Assembly: GCA_012934845.2 (NCBI GenBank)
Contig: WNNJ02001171.1
Location: 62,001 to 126,000 of the forward strand
Length of the DNA stretch: 64,000 nucleotides
Origin: Pomphorhynchus laevis
Taxonomy: Eukaryota > Acanthocephala > Palaeacanthocephala > Echinorhynchida > Pomphorhynchidae
Reading direction: 5' to 3'
Shown here: positions 36,605-46,348 of the stretch, in pieces
Numbering within the stretch: the stretch's first letter is position 1
Layout of the letters: each line of letters opens with the position of its first letter
Program-made: the position numbers and the translations under genes
The notes under the pieces: model-generated
Told to the model about the DNA's origin: nothing
Database searches by the model: none
The model's input: the letters and a program-made list of their open reading frames with translations, nothing else

Positions 36605-37282
36605 CCGCTATTAACTTTTTTTTTCTTCTTTTCTTTTCTTTTTTATTTCCTATGTGATCAGTTGAAACAGCCATTTGGCTATAACTTGTAATACTAATAA
36701 TAATAACATTATACCCGTATAAATCAGATTTACCGCTAACAATGGAGGCATACGCATTTTACAATTCAAAAGGAGCAGTTTTAAACCAGGATAAAAGGCA
36801 CGTAGCATTCTATTCCCAATCTTTACGAATATAAGGTTTCACCAGACTAGCATGGAGGAGGCATTGGCAATTGTGAATTCGGTAAAGCAATTGAAGCATT
36901 TGCTCTTCGGACGACCACTCAAGATAATTATAGATCAGAGATCAGTCAGCTTCATTTTTAAAAAGTTTCATCAGAACACTATAAAAAAGAAAAGGTAGCT
37001 CGTTGGCGTATGGAATTGGCACCTTATAAATATGAAATCACATATAGATGGTAGTAACAAGGCAGCTAATGCTGTCTCGAATATCATACATTAGTGTAAA
37101 CCTAACAAATCTTGAGGAACATGATCAGTTGCATGAATCATTATACCACCTCGGGGTAATTCGTATGCTACAATACGTTAAGCAACATCACCTACAGTTT
37201 AGTAAAACGGATATTGAGAAGGTAAACGTTAAGTGTGGTATTTGCGCAGATTTAAAGCCACGTAACTCATTAAAAAACGATT

Positions 37283-39755
37283 TATTTTAACGTGGCAAAT
37301 GCGTGCCAGCGCACGCTTACATGACCACAACAAAACAAGACTGTGAATCAGGTGTCGAGAAGGTGTGAACGGAGGAGGTGTTTGAATGTGATAAAGGAGG
37401 GAGCGCGGCGGACGTCGAGAGGGAGTTGATTCCAGGCGAGTGAGGCGGCGACGAGGAAGGATCGGAGACCGTAGTTGTTGGAGTAATTAGGAACTTGGAG
37501 TAAGAGAGTATGACAGGAACGAAGCGATAGCGAGGTGGGGCGAGTATCGTCTAAGAAAGGAAGGTTGATGAACGATGGGGAGCCGACAGCGATGAGACGA
37601 AAAGTAACGAGAAGAAGGCGGAGTTTGATGCGGATGTGGATGGTGGGCCAGGAGAGTTGGGCAAGATATGTGGATGTGTGGTCGAAGCGACGGAGACGAA
37701 AGAGCACTCGAACGGCGGTGTTGATTATTCGTTGTAGGGGTAGGATGATGGATTTTGGAGAATTGGCGAAAAGGCTAAGGCAGTAATCGATTTTAGGGAA
37801 AAGAAGCGATGAAAGAAGAGACATACAAGAACGGAAGTCGATAAGGGGGCGGATACGGCGGATATCACGGAGAATTAAGTTAGACGAGCGGACCTTGTCA
37901 CGGACGAAGGGTTTAAGGGAAAGGTGATCATCGAAATGGAAGCCTAAGAAAGTGAGATTGTGGACTATAGGGATGATCGATGAGGCAAAAGAAACAATGG
38001 GAGGAGATATGTTTGGTTTACGGGGGAGGATCCACATTATTTTGGACTTTTCGGGGTTTAGAACGAGATGGAGATTGGAGAGACGTTTGTAGATAGAAGA
38101 AAGACAGTTGGAGGCAGAAATGCCGATATCGTGTATGCGATGTGCGGGTGCATGAGCATAGATTAGAATGTCATCGGCGTATTGCATGACCTTAAAGGAG
38201 TAAGGTTTGATAAACGGAGATAGATCGCCAAGCAGAAGAGAGAAAAGCATAGGACCTAGGACTGAACCTTGTGGGACCCCGCAAAAAATAGGGATGGGAG
38301 GGGAGGATGATGAATTAGAACAGACGCGAAAGGAACGGTCGGATAGATATGAGGCGAACCATGCTACGGAGGAGGAAGAAAAGCCGTAATCATAACGAAG
38401 GCGAGAAAGGAGGACGGAGTGGTCGACAATGTCGAATGCGGAGGAGAGGTCGAGGGAGATGAGAACACTATATAGAGCCTTGTCTCGAGAAATGAGTAAG
38501 TCGTTGTACACTTTTATGCATGCGATTTCTGTCGAGTGATTAGAGCGGAAAGCGGATTGGAAAGGAGGGTACAGATTGGATGAGGAGAGATAAGCGTTGA
38601 TTTGTATTAAGATGAGGCGTTCTAAGAGCTTAGAAAGAGTAGGGAGTAGCGAAATGGGGCGATAGCTAGAAGGAAGGGAGGGGTCGAGCGATTGTTTCTT
38701 AAGGAGGGGACGAACGATTGCGGATTTCCAGTGTGAAGGGAAGATACGACTGCGGATGGACGAGTTAAACAAGGTTGTGAGAAATGGGGATATCGATGAG
38801 CATATAGATTTTAATATGTGGGTAGGCAGGGGATCGGCGGGTGAGGTTTTGTTGGGCAAGGACATGAGGACAGATGATATTTCTGTAGGTGAGACAGGGA
38901 GAAGATGAAAGAGTTCCGGAAGGATGAGGCTAGGCGGGGCAGAGTGGGATAGGATGGAGACCGGGGTGTGATAGAGCAGCGTGGATACTTTAGTCTGGAG
39001 AAATGACGAATAATCATTAGCATTGATGTTGCACGGCGTAGAGGAACGAGCCAGGATTGAGTTAAAAGTATGCCAGAGAGTCTTAGAGTTGAATGAAGTG
39101 ATGATTTTATGCTGCCATAAGGAGTTGCATTTGGTACGTAGTAGGTTGAGATGAGACCGGCGAAGAGCAAGATAGGAATCACGGAAAGACGGAGTGATCG
39201 AGCGGAAATCGCGTCTGAGAGAGTGGTGATAGACTCGAAAAGCATGGCGGAGTCGACGCTTTGAGAGTAGGCATTGGATGTCAAACCATGGGGCACGGTG
39301 CAAGCGACGGTGTGGGTGAGACTTGAAAGGCAAGAGAATATCGAGAGTGGATGTGAGTTCAGAGTCAAAAAGAAAGGCGAGATCGTGAGGAGATGAATAT
39401 GTTATTGTGGGTAATGATAGAGACGATTTGAGTAAGGCAGAGCGGAGAAGGGAGAGGTCAAGATTTCTCCAAGGGCGACGTAGGATTGTAGGTGTGTGAG
39501 GAGGGGTGTGGTTGCGAGTGAGATCAAGGGTGATAAGAAAGTGATCGGATAGACCAGGATCAGAGATGGACAGTGAGGTGTAGGCAGCAAAATGATCGGG
39601 GACAGCGATGATGTCGAGTGCCCCACCAAGTATATGTGTGGGGGCAGTGGAGATTAGTTTGTAATTGTAGTTGGATAGAATGTTGATGAAGCGGATGGAA
39701 TCTGTGGAAGAGGGGCGGTCTAGGCGGATATTGTAGATATTGTTCATCAACGTCC
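37283..39755 (-). mobile_element. L2/CR1-like LINE, copy D1, 5'-truncated, inserted in G1 integrase region
   Basis: Read on the minus strand it has part of the endonuclease, the whole reverse transcriptase, and a 3' end with hairpin GCGTGC-GCTG-GCACGC (37301-37316) bounded by GTGG/CCAC, then ttaaaataaat. G1 integrase sequence abuts both sides. The coding part is a single open frame. Confidence 0.9.
37348..39750 (-). CDS. D1 ORF2 (800 aa): partial endonuclease and reverse transcriptase
   Basis: An uninterrupted frame. The N-terminal 75 residues are the last third of an AP endonuclease (THILGGALDIIAVPD, GLSDHFLITLDLTR). A linker follows with LHRAPWFD. The reverse transcriptase has PLLKKQSLDPSLPSSYRPIS, AFRSNHSTEIACIKVYNDLL, SLDLSSAFDIVDHSVLL, CGVPQGSVLGPMLFSLLLGD and MQYADDILIYAHAP, with an intact catalytic ADD. 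The C-terminal block is LDYCLS-like (PKIDYCLSLFANSP), ending AWNQLPLDVRRAPS and FKHLLRSHLLDT. The L2/CR1 affiliation follows from DLSSAFDxVDH and MQYADD. The first third of the endonuclease is missing, so it cannot move by itself. Confidence 0.92.
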   Translation of the reverse strand: MMNNIYNIRLDRPSSTDSIRFINILSNYNYKLISTAPTHILGGALDIIAVPDHFAAYTSLSISDPGLSDHFLITLDLTRNHTPPHTPTILRRPWRNLDLSLLRSALLKSSLSLPTITYSSPHDLAFLFDSELTSTLDILLPFKSHPHRRLHRAPWFDIQCLLSKRRLRHAFRVYHHSLRRDFRSITPSFRDSYLALRRSHLNLLRTKCNSLWQHKIITSFNSKTLWHTFNSILARSSTPCNINANDYSSFLQTKVSTLLYHTPVSILSHSAPPSLILPELFHLLPVSPTEISSVLMSLPNKTSPADPLPTHILKSICSSISPFLTTLFNSSIRSRIFPSHWKSAIVRPLLKKQSLDPSLPSSYRPISLLPTLSKLLERLILIQINAYLSSSNLYPPFQSAFRSNHSTEIACIKVYNDLLISRDKALYSVLISLDLSSAFDIVDHSVLLSRLRYDYGFSSSSVAWFASYLSDRSFRVCSNSSSSPPIPIFCGVPQGSVLGPMLFSLLLGDLSPFIKPYSFKVMQYADDILIYAHAPAHRIHDIGISASNCLSSIYKRLSNLHLVLNPEKSKIMWILPRKPNISPPIVSFASSIIPIVHNLTFLGFHFDDHLSLKPFVRDKVRSSNLILRDIRRIRPLIDFRSCMSLLSSLLFPKIDYCLSLFANSPKSIILPLQRIINTAVRVLFRLRRFDHTSTYLAQLSWPTIHIRIKLRLLLVTFRLIAVGSPSFINLPFLDDTRPTSLSLRSCHTLLLQVPNYSNNYGLRSFLVAASLAWNQLPLDVRRAPSFITFKHLLRSHLLDT

Positions 39756-39951
39756 GTCATTACAGCTTTGCACCAAGTGTTTAGTATTTTCGGTCGTCCA
39801 GCCAGAATATACTCCTATCACAGCTAATGTTTCCAGTCTCGAGAATATCAAAATTTCTTATATTCACAGGGGATGTCTGTGAGCAAAAGCAGTGCTGACA
39901 ACCATAAAGGAAATGGTCAGACCGAAAGATATATTAATAATAATACAATAA

Positions 39952-40320
39952 TTTATTTAACGTGGCAAATGCGTGAAAAATGCACGCTTACATGACCACT
40001 AGCAAACAAAAAAAAACATCAAAAGTCACAGATAATTAGTTAATTGTTGAAATGGAATTGGATTTGGCGTTTGAAGCACGGCATAGATGTTGATTGGCGG
40101 ATATGAATAGGCAGTTGATTCCACAAGAGAGGAGCAGCCACAACGAATGAGCGGAAGCTAAAAGAGGTAGAGTAGTTTGGGACATATAAAAGAAGGGAAT
40201 TACGGGAACGCAGATCACAATACACAGTACGAGAATTGTCGAGAAAAGGAAGGTTGAGAAATGAAGGGCTATGATAAGTTATAAGGCGAAAAGCAATGAT
40301 AAGAAGACGAATTTGAACAT
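39952..40320 (-). mobile_element. D3: 3' fragment of an L2/CR1-like LINE inside G1
   Basis: It encodes only the ORF2 end (RLLIIAFRLITYHSPSFLNL, VPNYSTSFSFRSFVVAAPLL, NQLPIHIRQSTS), closest to D5. The 3' hairpin at 39971-39987 has a 5-bp stem GCGTG/CACGC and the outer GTGG/CCAC pair. Integrase sequence of G1 lies on both sides. Confidence 0.85.
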
Positions 40321-40959
40321 TTGGCATCATTTGGAAAATTATACGACTTGCTCTCAGGTCAAGAAACCTTCACGAACGAAATTGGGAATTCGTATTCCAG
40401 ATGTTTTGGGATCCATTAATTCGCTCTTATGGGCAAGTACCGGAGAAACTTCTTATAATCGATTTTTTCGCTATTCAAGGAATTCAAAAATACTCCTCAA
40501 CATTCACATTGCTGGTTGTAGAATGGGCATTCGTTTTTACTCAGATATAAACCCTTTAACAAACGTACCCTTTTTTGAAAAGTTGAGTTGATTCACTCGA
40601 ATTGCCAATACGCAGCAGTTCGTGATCTAAATGGTAGAGAGTCAACCGTATCTCTTTGTAGACTCGCTAGAAGTCCCCAGCATGGTACGACTATTGAAAC
40701 CGATGATAAAATATCATTGATTCAAAATGAGTAAATGAATCGTGTACTGATAAAACTATTGTGATATCTGATATACAATTAGACAATCAACTAGAAGATC
40801 AATGTGTGCAAGGTGAAGTACTGTACGTTGACGAAGAAACCAAACAAGCGAGTAACAAGGAATGCATTTTATCGAAAGATAGAAGTACACTTCAAATTTT
40901 ATCGAGATAATCTGGAAGTAGAAATTCACGATATTTGCTGAAGAGAAGACTTATGATTA

Positions 40960-41038
40960 TGTTATGATTAATATATTTGCTCTTTTGCTGTTTTAGATAT
41001 TGTTGAATAAAACCTTTCTTAAGGTATATTCGTTTACA
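40960..41038 (+). repeat. 3' LTR of G1 (79 bp)
   Basis: It matches 29028-29106 with about nine differences and ends TTTACA. It is followed by the duplication ATTC. Confidence 0.85.
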
Positions 41039-41042
41039 ATTC

Positions 41043-41774
41043 CTAGTACTGAAAGGATCACATATATGCATTTGCAATCAAATACATTATACTATATATT
41101 TGACATATTCATTTATCACTTAAACGTTCACAGCTATCAAGCATTATGTTTCCGATAACTAGAATTTCGGTCATTTCTAAGCACATATGGATTCAGTTGT
41201 AGTAGGGGAACCCCTACGCATACGTGGGACTGAACAAGAAGAACCTTATTTTGAAACAATTTGTAATTTGACTGAATTTTGTAATCCTGGTGCATGTGAT
41301 ATTTGAAGTAAAAGGTGCAGTTAACTACCATTCGGAAGTATATGATGATACATTCGAAAAATAAACAAGTCGACCTTAGCGAATAGCATATCGCTTTTAA
41401 GGATCTATTCTTTGTAGTGCTATACATTGTTTATGTAGATTAAATTCTCATTTGTTGTATTATTTTCATAAGTCTGCTCGCACATATCCGAAATGACGAG
41501 CTGGATTAGAGCGTAGCTTAGCCTATATTCAGCTCGAATCGCTTTTGGTGCCATTATCACGGTCATAGTAATAGGAGATAAGATAAAATATCTATTTTAC
41601 AATGAAGCGTTGAAATTTGACTTTGCCGATTTCATTATCATCCAAATCTATATCACTTAACAGAGTACTAACACGAACTTGCTGTTAATCGTTACCTAAT
41701 AGTAATCATTTTACTTTCACATTTACTATATGGCATTTACTCTGTATAATCTACCCCCATTGTATTGTTTGCCA
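41043..41774. other. No recognisable gene or element
   Basis: AT-rich sequence between G1 and LINE A3. Short open frames on the minus strand (41137-41427) look like chance. Confidence 0.45.
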
Positions 41775-43835
41775 TAGATGGGACATTGGAGTTCTGTATG
41801 TCTTCTCCGATCTTGCGGGCTATGTGCCTCTCTGGATGACAATTCAGAAAAATGTGATAGATCCCCGCATTGTTCTAACTGTGGGAAAGTCCACGCAGCC
41901 TGGTCGAGAAAATGTGCTTCATTCAAAAGCTACAAAAAACGTCATCTGGTAGCGCAGATGAAACCAGCCAGCTTCGCTGATGCATGTAACGCAAATAATA
42001 ACAACAGGATTTCCAACTCAGACCTCTAACGGATTGTTGGTGCCAATCACCAAGTACCAATGGAAAAGATGACCAATTTTATAAAAAAAAACCTAATGTC
42101 AAAGATTGGTGAGGTTCAAAATCCACCTACATTAGTTGCTAAATATAAAAAAGCCTCGAGATCAAAGAAACGGATTACTTCATCGCCGTAGACCTTAGCC
42201 TCTTTAGAACTTGCAAAGATAAGAAAAGATTGGATCCTTGCGTTGAGAAATGAAGATAATGCCTGTGGTGAAATGACTCTACTGTCGAGGCTGGAATCGG
42301 AAAGGGAACCTTTCCGCCTCTGGTTCAGACTAGGTGGAGAGTGTTCCACTCCGGTTACAATGATGCAATGGGAAGTAACCAAGAGCATTTTTCACTGAAT
42401 ATTCTTCAGTAGAATTCGGGAGGTGGTTCCGCAATCCCGACTTGGGATGACTTAAGGAGCAGGGACTTATCTGTTACGGATATCCTTAAATTCCAGGACC
42501 TACTTTCGGGCACCTCCAAATCCGCTGCTCAACTTTCTTCTCGAGCTAGTCCTTTAACAAACGTACTCTTTTTGAAAAGTTGAGTTGATTTACTCGAATG
42601 ACCAATACGCAGCAGTTGACAATCGATCCAAGAAGATAAGTGGCTGTCACAATGCTTTTAGCTTCACCATCTGATGTAGCCGACGTATATTTTCACCAAT
42701 TAAAAAATTGAATTCATGTCCCAAAGACCTGCGGCCCATTTCAGTTCAAAATTCCTTCATCTCCATCTACGCAAAAAGCACTTGCAATAGAATCCGCGAC
42801 CATTTAAGTAGACGTAACTTAATCCCAACGAGTTTTCACGGGTTTGTCAAATGTCCTTGGTTCATTCGACAGTTGATGAAGTGCATCAGTTTTGTCAGGA
42901 TAACAGTCATCAGCTTGCTGTGGCTGTTTTTCTTGGCTTTCCTGCTGAACTTGACCCCATTTCCATTCCATTCGTTATCTCCTATCTCAGGTCCCTCGGG
43001 CTATCTGTGAGAATTATTAACAGGATGGAGATACTGCTTTACACTAAGCGGTTCTATTATGAAGACTACACTTATGCACGTCAGTTCTACCATATTACAT
43101 GTGTGCCTCATGTTTTTCCACTTTCTCCTATCTTATATCTTGCTACTTCCATTCTTCTCTTCAAGGCATTTAAACGTGATCAACACCTCGTGATGATCAC
43201 GAGGTGTTAAAAGACCAGTTACCCAAGTTTAATCTCATTTTAAACTCCGCTAAATCGCAGGTGGTTGTCTTTCATGGCGCCCCTGCAACAAAGCAAAAAC
43301 TTAAGAGATTAGCACTCTCTACACTCTCCTACATTTTGACTAATCAACCAATCCCTGAATTCACGAATCGAGTAAAATACCTGGAGTTCGCCATTACGGT
43401 GAACTGGTAGGCGAAAGCCGACCTAGATAGATTTAAACGTATCCTGAAGAGAGCTACGTGGGCCCTGAAACGGGCCCAGCATCTGTCATTGAAAGGGAAA
43501 ACTCAGGTGCGCCTCTGGGTCACTTGGGCTATCTCTGGATTAGTCTTCTTTTCTAGATGACGTCCCCCAGAGCAAATGCTAAGGTTTATCAAGCTCTTCG
43601 TCTCTCGTTTACCCAGCATAGTCCGCCTCGATTGGACTCTTCGGGTGGGTGAAAGACCCCGGGTGGTTCAGTTGAAGGGCGGCGTGTTGGATTGGCTGGA
43701 GAGCTTAGATCCCACTGGATTTGAGGCTGTAAATTTGATGAAGACTACTATGGATGATACCGTCGTAATTGTCTTTGACTTGTTACTTTCTGGTTGACTG
43801 TTTTTCCCTTATTTATTCTGTCGTTTAATTTTATT
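41775..43835 (+). mobile_element. Jockey-like LINE, copy A3, internally deleted
   Basis: It starts within ORF1 at the zinc knuckles (GHWSSVC, CSNCGKVHAAWSRKC) and passes through the ORF1-ORF2 junction. Most of the endonuclease is lost and sequence resumes near 42430 in the linker before the reverse transcriptase. Pieces 42708-43797 include CPKDLRPISVQNSFISIYAK, SVHSTVDEVHQFCQD-like and SRVKYLGF-like blocks (here NRVKYLEF). Several frame breaks are present. A 70-base patch at 42548-42618 matches G1. The 3' end passes directly into copy A4. Confidence 0.78.
42548..42618 (+). other. 70-bp patch of G1-like sequence inside LINE A3
   Basis: This stretch (cctttaacaaacgtactc through caatacgcagcagtt) matches G1 at about 40556-40626 with few differences. 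It replaces the short A2 segment between TSSR-like and VAVTM-like codons. The flanks on both sides are family A. Confidence 0.8.
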
Positions 43836-43839
43836 TAAG

Positions 43840-45590
43840 AAAATCGTTGTTGTTGAATTTGCACAACGTCGGAGCTATCAAAGGAAAGCAAAATAATGTT
43901 CAATTCTCCAGCAAATGCAGAAAAGAATGTATGTTTTTTAACTTCTTATAATTCCACTCCTGAGGGGGAACTTCTCCCAGTACCAAAACTAGCTAACTTA
44001 GTTGTTATTAAGCTACTAGAGCCTATGGAAAGGCAGAGTTTATTTAACACCTTTCTAAAAGGATTTACGGACCAGTTCAAAAAGAGAATTCTCTTCAACT
44101 GTAATAAAAGTATCTTTCACCACACAATATCTGGCCAAGAGTTATATCAAATATTTCAATGACACGAATGCGAAAATTACCGATCATGGCTACGTTCAAA
44201 ATTAACAATGTGCCAACATTCCTCTCCGACGAAGATGTATCGATGTTAGAAGAAAAATTCAATATATTTTGCGTTCGGTTTATAATCGAAAAAAGGATTC
44301 CCCATCCGATGGCCTTCTGCAATGAACCAGTGGATGTGGCACAAAACCTGTCGATCTCGACTTCAAACCCCTTCATGGGGTACAACTTAAATTTTACATT
44401 AATTGAGATGGACTCTCTAACCTACCCCCATTGTAATAAGTGTCACCAGTAGATGCATTGGGCGTCGGGTTTTTCCCTACCCCGGTAGTGCAGGGTTTGC
44501 GGGACTTCTACTATTCACTCCGGAAAATGTATGGATAAATGACGCTGCTCTAACTGGGGGACACCCCGCCTGGTCGAAAAGATGAAAGAAATTTAAAGAA
44601 TATCAAAAAAGGCACAGGTGCCCTAAACCTAGACCGACGACTTTTGTGAAAGCTGTCTCGACCGTCAAAAAAGATAGGTAGTATTATGCAAAAATCCCCA
44701 AATTCATAGAAGGAAAGAATGAGGCCTCGATGGTACAATTTGAGAACTTGATTAATAATATGGAGAATCAACTGGCAGAGTCCTTTGTTCACCCCTAGCA
44801 GGGAAGGTTAACAATTTAAAGAAGGCTCCCAAATAAAAAAAACGAACAGGTTCTTCAGAATGTAGCCCCTATGAAGTTAGCCAGTAAAACTTAATCTGAG
44901 CTTTAGCCAGTACCGAGGAAAATGAAAATAACGCCCGTGGGCAAATGTCTTCACCTTTAGGAACAGGTGGTGGAAAGGGTGACCTTTCCGCCTCTGGTTC
45001 CGACTAGGCGGAAGGCGTCCCACTCCGGTTACACTTTCGCCATGGGAAGTACTCAAGAGATTTTTCACTGAATATCCTTCAGTGGGATTCGGGATGTGCT
45101 TCTACCCTTAGGCTTCTATCTGGTAGAGATCAGATGTTATAGTCCTTCAGGATACGCGGTCTATCCGTCTACCCCAGGACATTACTCGATTTCTTCCAAA
45201 GCATATCTTCACACACTTCACTCCGCACATTACCCACCCCACTTCTTGTCATCCCAGTCTTTTAACCCTAGTTCAATGCTCATGAAGGCCTCTGTCTTAT
45301 TGAATTTATACTGTCCTGCCATATCCTGTTTAGTTATAGCACTTGTCAAGAATGGTAAATGCATCAGTCTAGCCAATATCTACATCCGGCCGGGAGAGAT
45401 TCACAAGACTGGGTCCTCTTGGACCGTATTTTAGGTAGTGGCTACGACATGTTACTCGGTGACTTCAACGACAGAACTGGTCGTTGGATTAATACAGCAC
45501 TTCGCAGAGCCAGGAGCGATTAACTTATTCACAAACCACCGACCCAAACCATTCATTGCTCAACAACAAACTCACTCCCGACGAATGGTC
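43840..45590 (+). mobile_element. Jockey-like LINE, copy A4, 3'-truncated
   Basis: It keeps the 5' part missing from A2 and A3: the ORF1 start (MFNSPANAEKN, PVPKLANLVVIKLLEPMERQ), ORF1 middle 44159-44452 (FCNEPVDVAQNLSISTSNP, NPFMGYNLNFTLIEMDSLTY, PHCNKCHQ), the ORF1-ORF2 junction, and endonuclease pieces 45096-45434 (YCPAISCLVIALVKNGKCIS, NIYIRPGEIHK) up to LGDFND at about 45450. It is cut at 45590 by a tandem repeat. Frame breaks are frequent. Confidence 0.78.
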
Positions 45591-45742
45591 TATAAAAATG
45601 AAATGAGTGGACTATAATAAAGAAATGAGGTGACTATAAAAATGTAATGAGTGGAATATAAAAATGAAATGAATGGACTATAAAAATGAAATCATAGGAC
45701 TATAAAAATCCAAAGAGTAGACTATAAAAATGAAAAGGGCTA
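45584..45742. repeat. Tandem repeat, about 7 units of 21 bp
   Basis: The unit is close to gactataaaaatgaaatgagt, with substitutions between copies. It begins where LINE A4 breaks off. Confidence 0.85.
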
Positions 45743-45824
45743 ATATGCGTAATTATTGTAAGAACACTAAAAATAGTAATAAATAATTTTCCTAGAAATA
45801 TTTCCATCCTGATCTGTATTAAAA

Positions 45825-46005
45825 TTTTTAAATATCCAGGAACTATCAGGTATAGTTGAGCGACAAGAAAAATCATTTTGATATTTCGCTAGTAACTACT
45901 AGCATCTTCAGAAAATTTTCTGAAGATGATAGTAGTTACTAGCGAAATATTAAAATAATTTTTATTGTCGTTCAACTATAGATAGTTCTTGGATATTTAA
46001 AAACT
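45825..46005. repeat. Long palindrome (about 90-nt arms) with two hammerhead-like cores
   Basis: The centre lies between 45915 and 45916 (tcttcagaaaa/ttttctgaaga). The arms extend to tttttaaatatcc on the left and its complement on the right with a few mismatches. Each arm holds CTGAAGATG, stem TAGTA-GT-TACTA, GCGAAATAT: minus strand 45881-45911, plus strand 45920-45950. A direct aaataattttcct occurs just outside both ends (45781 and 46007) and may be a target duplication. Confidence 0.75.
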
Positions 46006-46348
46006 TAAATAATTTTCCTTCAAAAATATTTGCTATGCACTTTACTCTATTTTCTTCATATCAATCTTAAATACTTACACGTATATTCTTTTCTTACAGT
46101 GTTTATACTACAAAAATGTTCGAACTTTAACTTAAATTAATTTCACTTTCTAACTAAATTTTTTTATTATTTTTAATTACTAAAATTTAAATAACTTTGA
46201 TGAAGAATATTGGGTTCTAATATGTTAGTTTATAATACATATTGACTATGATGCATATTAATACTGGTATGTATTATTATTATACATTCAACAACATACG
46301 AGCATTAGTTCAAATAGCTGGCTCACAATAAGTTCGTAAATAAATTAA

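Larger units (their letters stand above)
32204..36705 (+). mobile_element. CR1-like LINE, copy C1, full length, inserted in G1
   Basis: The element has a repeat-bearing 5' leader (32204-32443), ORF1, an overlapping ORF2, the AGCCATTTGGCT hairpin at 36669-36680 and a (TAA)n tail. It lies between the G1 reverse transcriptase and RNase H. Only two obvious lesions are seen in ORF2, and C2 at 23.7 kb is almost the same in the shared part, so this family was recently mobile. Confidence 0.92.
29028..41038 (+). mobile_element. Ty3/Gypsy fossil G1, old, split by nested insertions
   Basis: LTR retrotransposon fossil with 79-bp LTRs and a 4-bp flanking duplication ATTC (29024-29027 and 41039-41042). 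Its own parts appear in order: gag (about 29.12-29.97 kb) with two CCHC knuckles, protease (about 30.2-30.5), reverse transcriptase (about 30.55-31.14 and 31.93-32.2), RNase H (about 36.7-37.0), and integrase (about 37.05-37.28, 39.76-39.95 and 40.32-40.7). Insertions between these parts are a D-type LINE tail (D2), repeat E copies, LINE C1, LINE D1 and LINE tail D3. It is heavily decayed, with dozens of breaks. The two LTRs differ at about 9 of 79 positions, so it is clearly older than G2. Confidence 0.88.

Noticed and set aside
37535-38389. Plus-strand open frames over D1
   Set aside because: They are shadows of the 800-codon D1 reverse-transcriptase frame on the minus strand.
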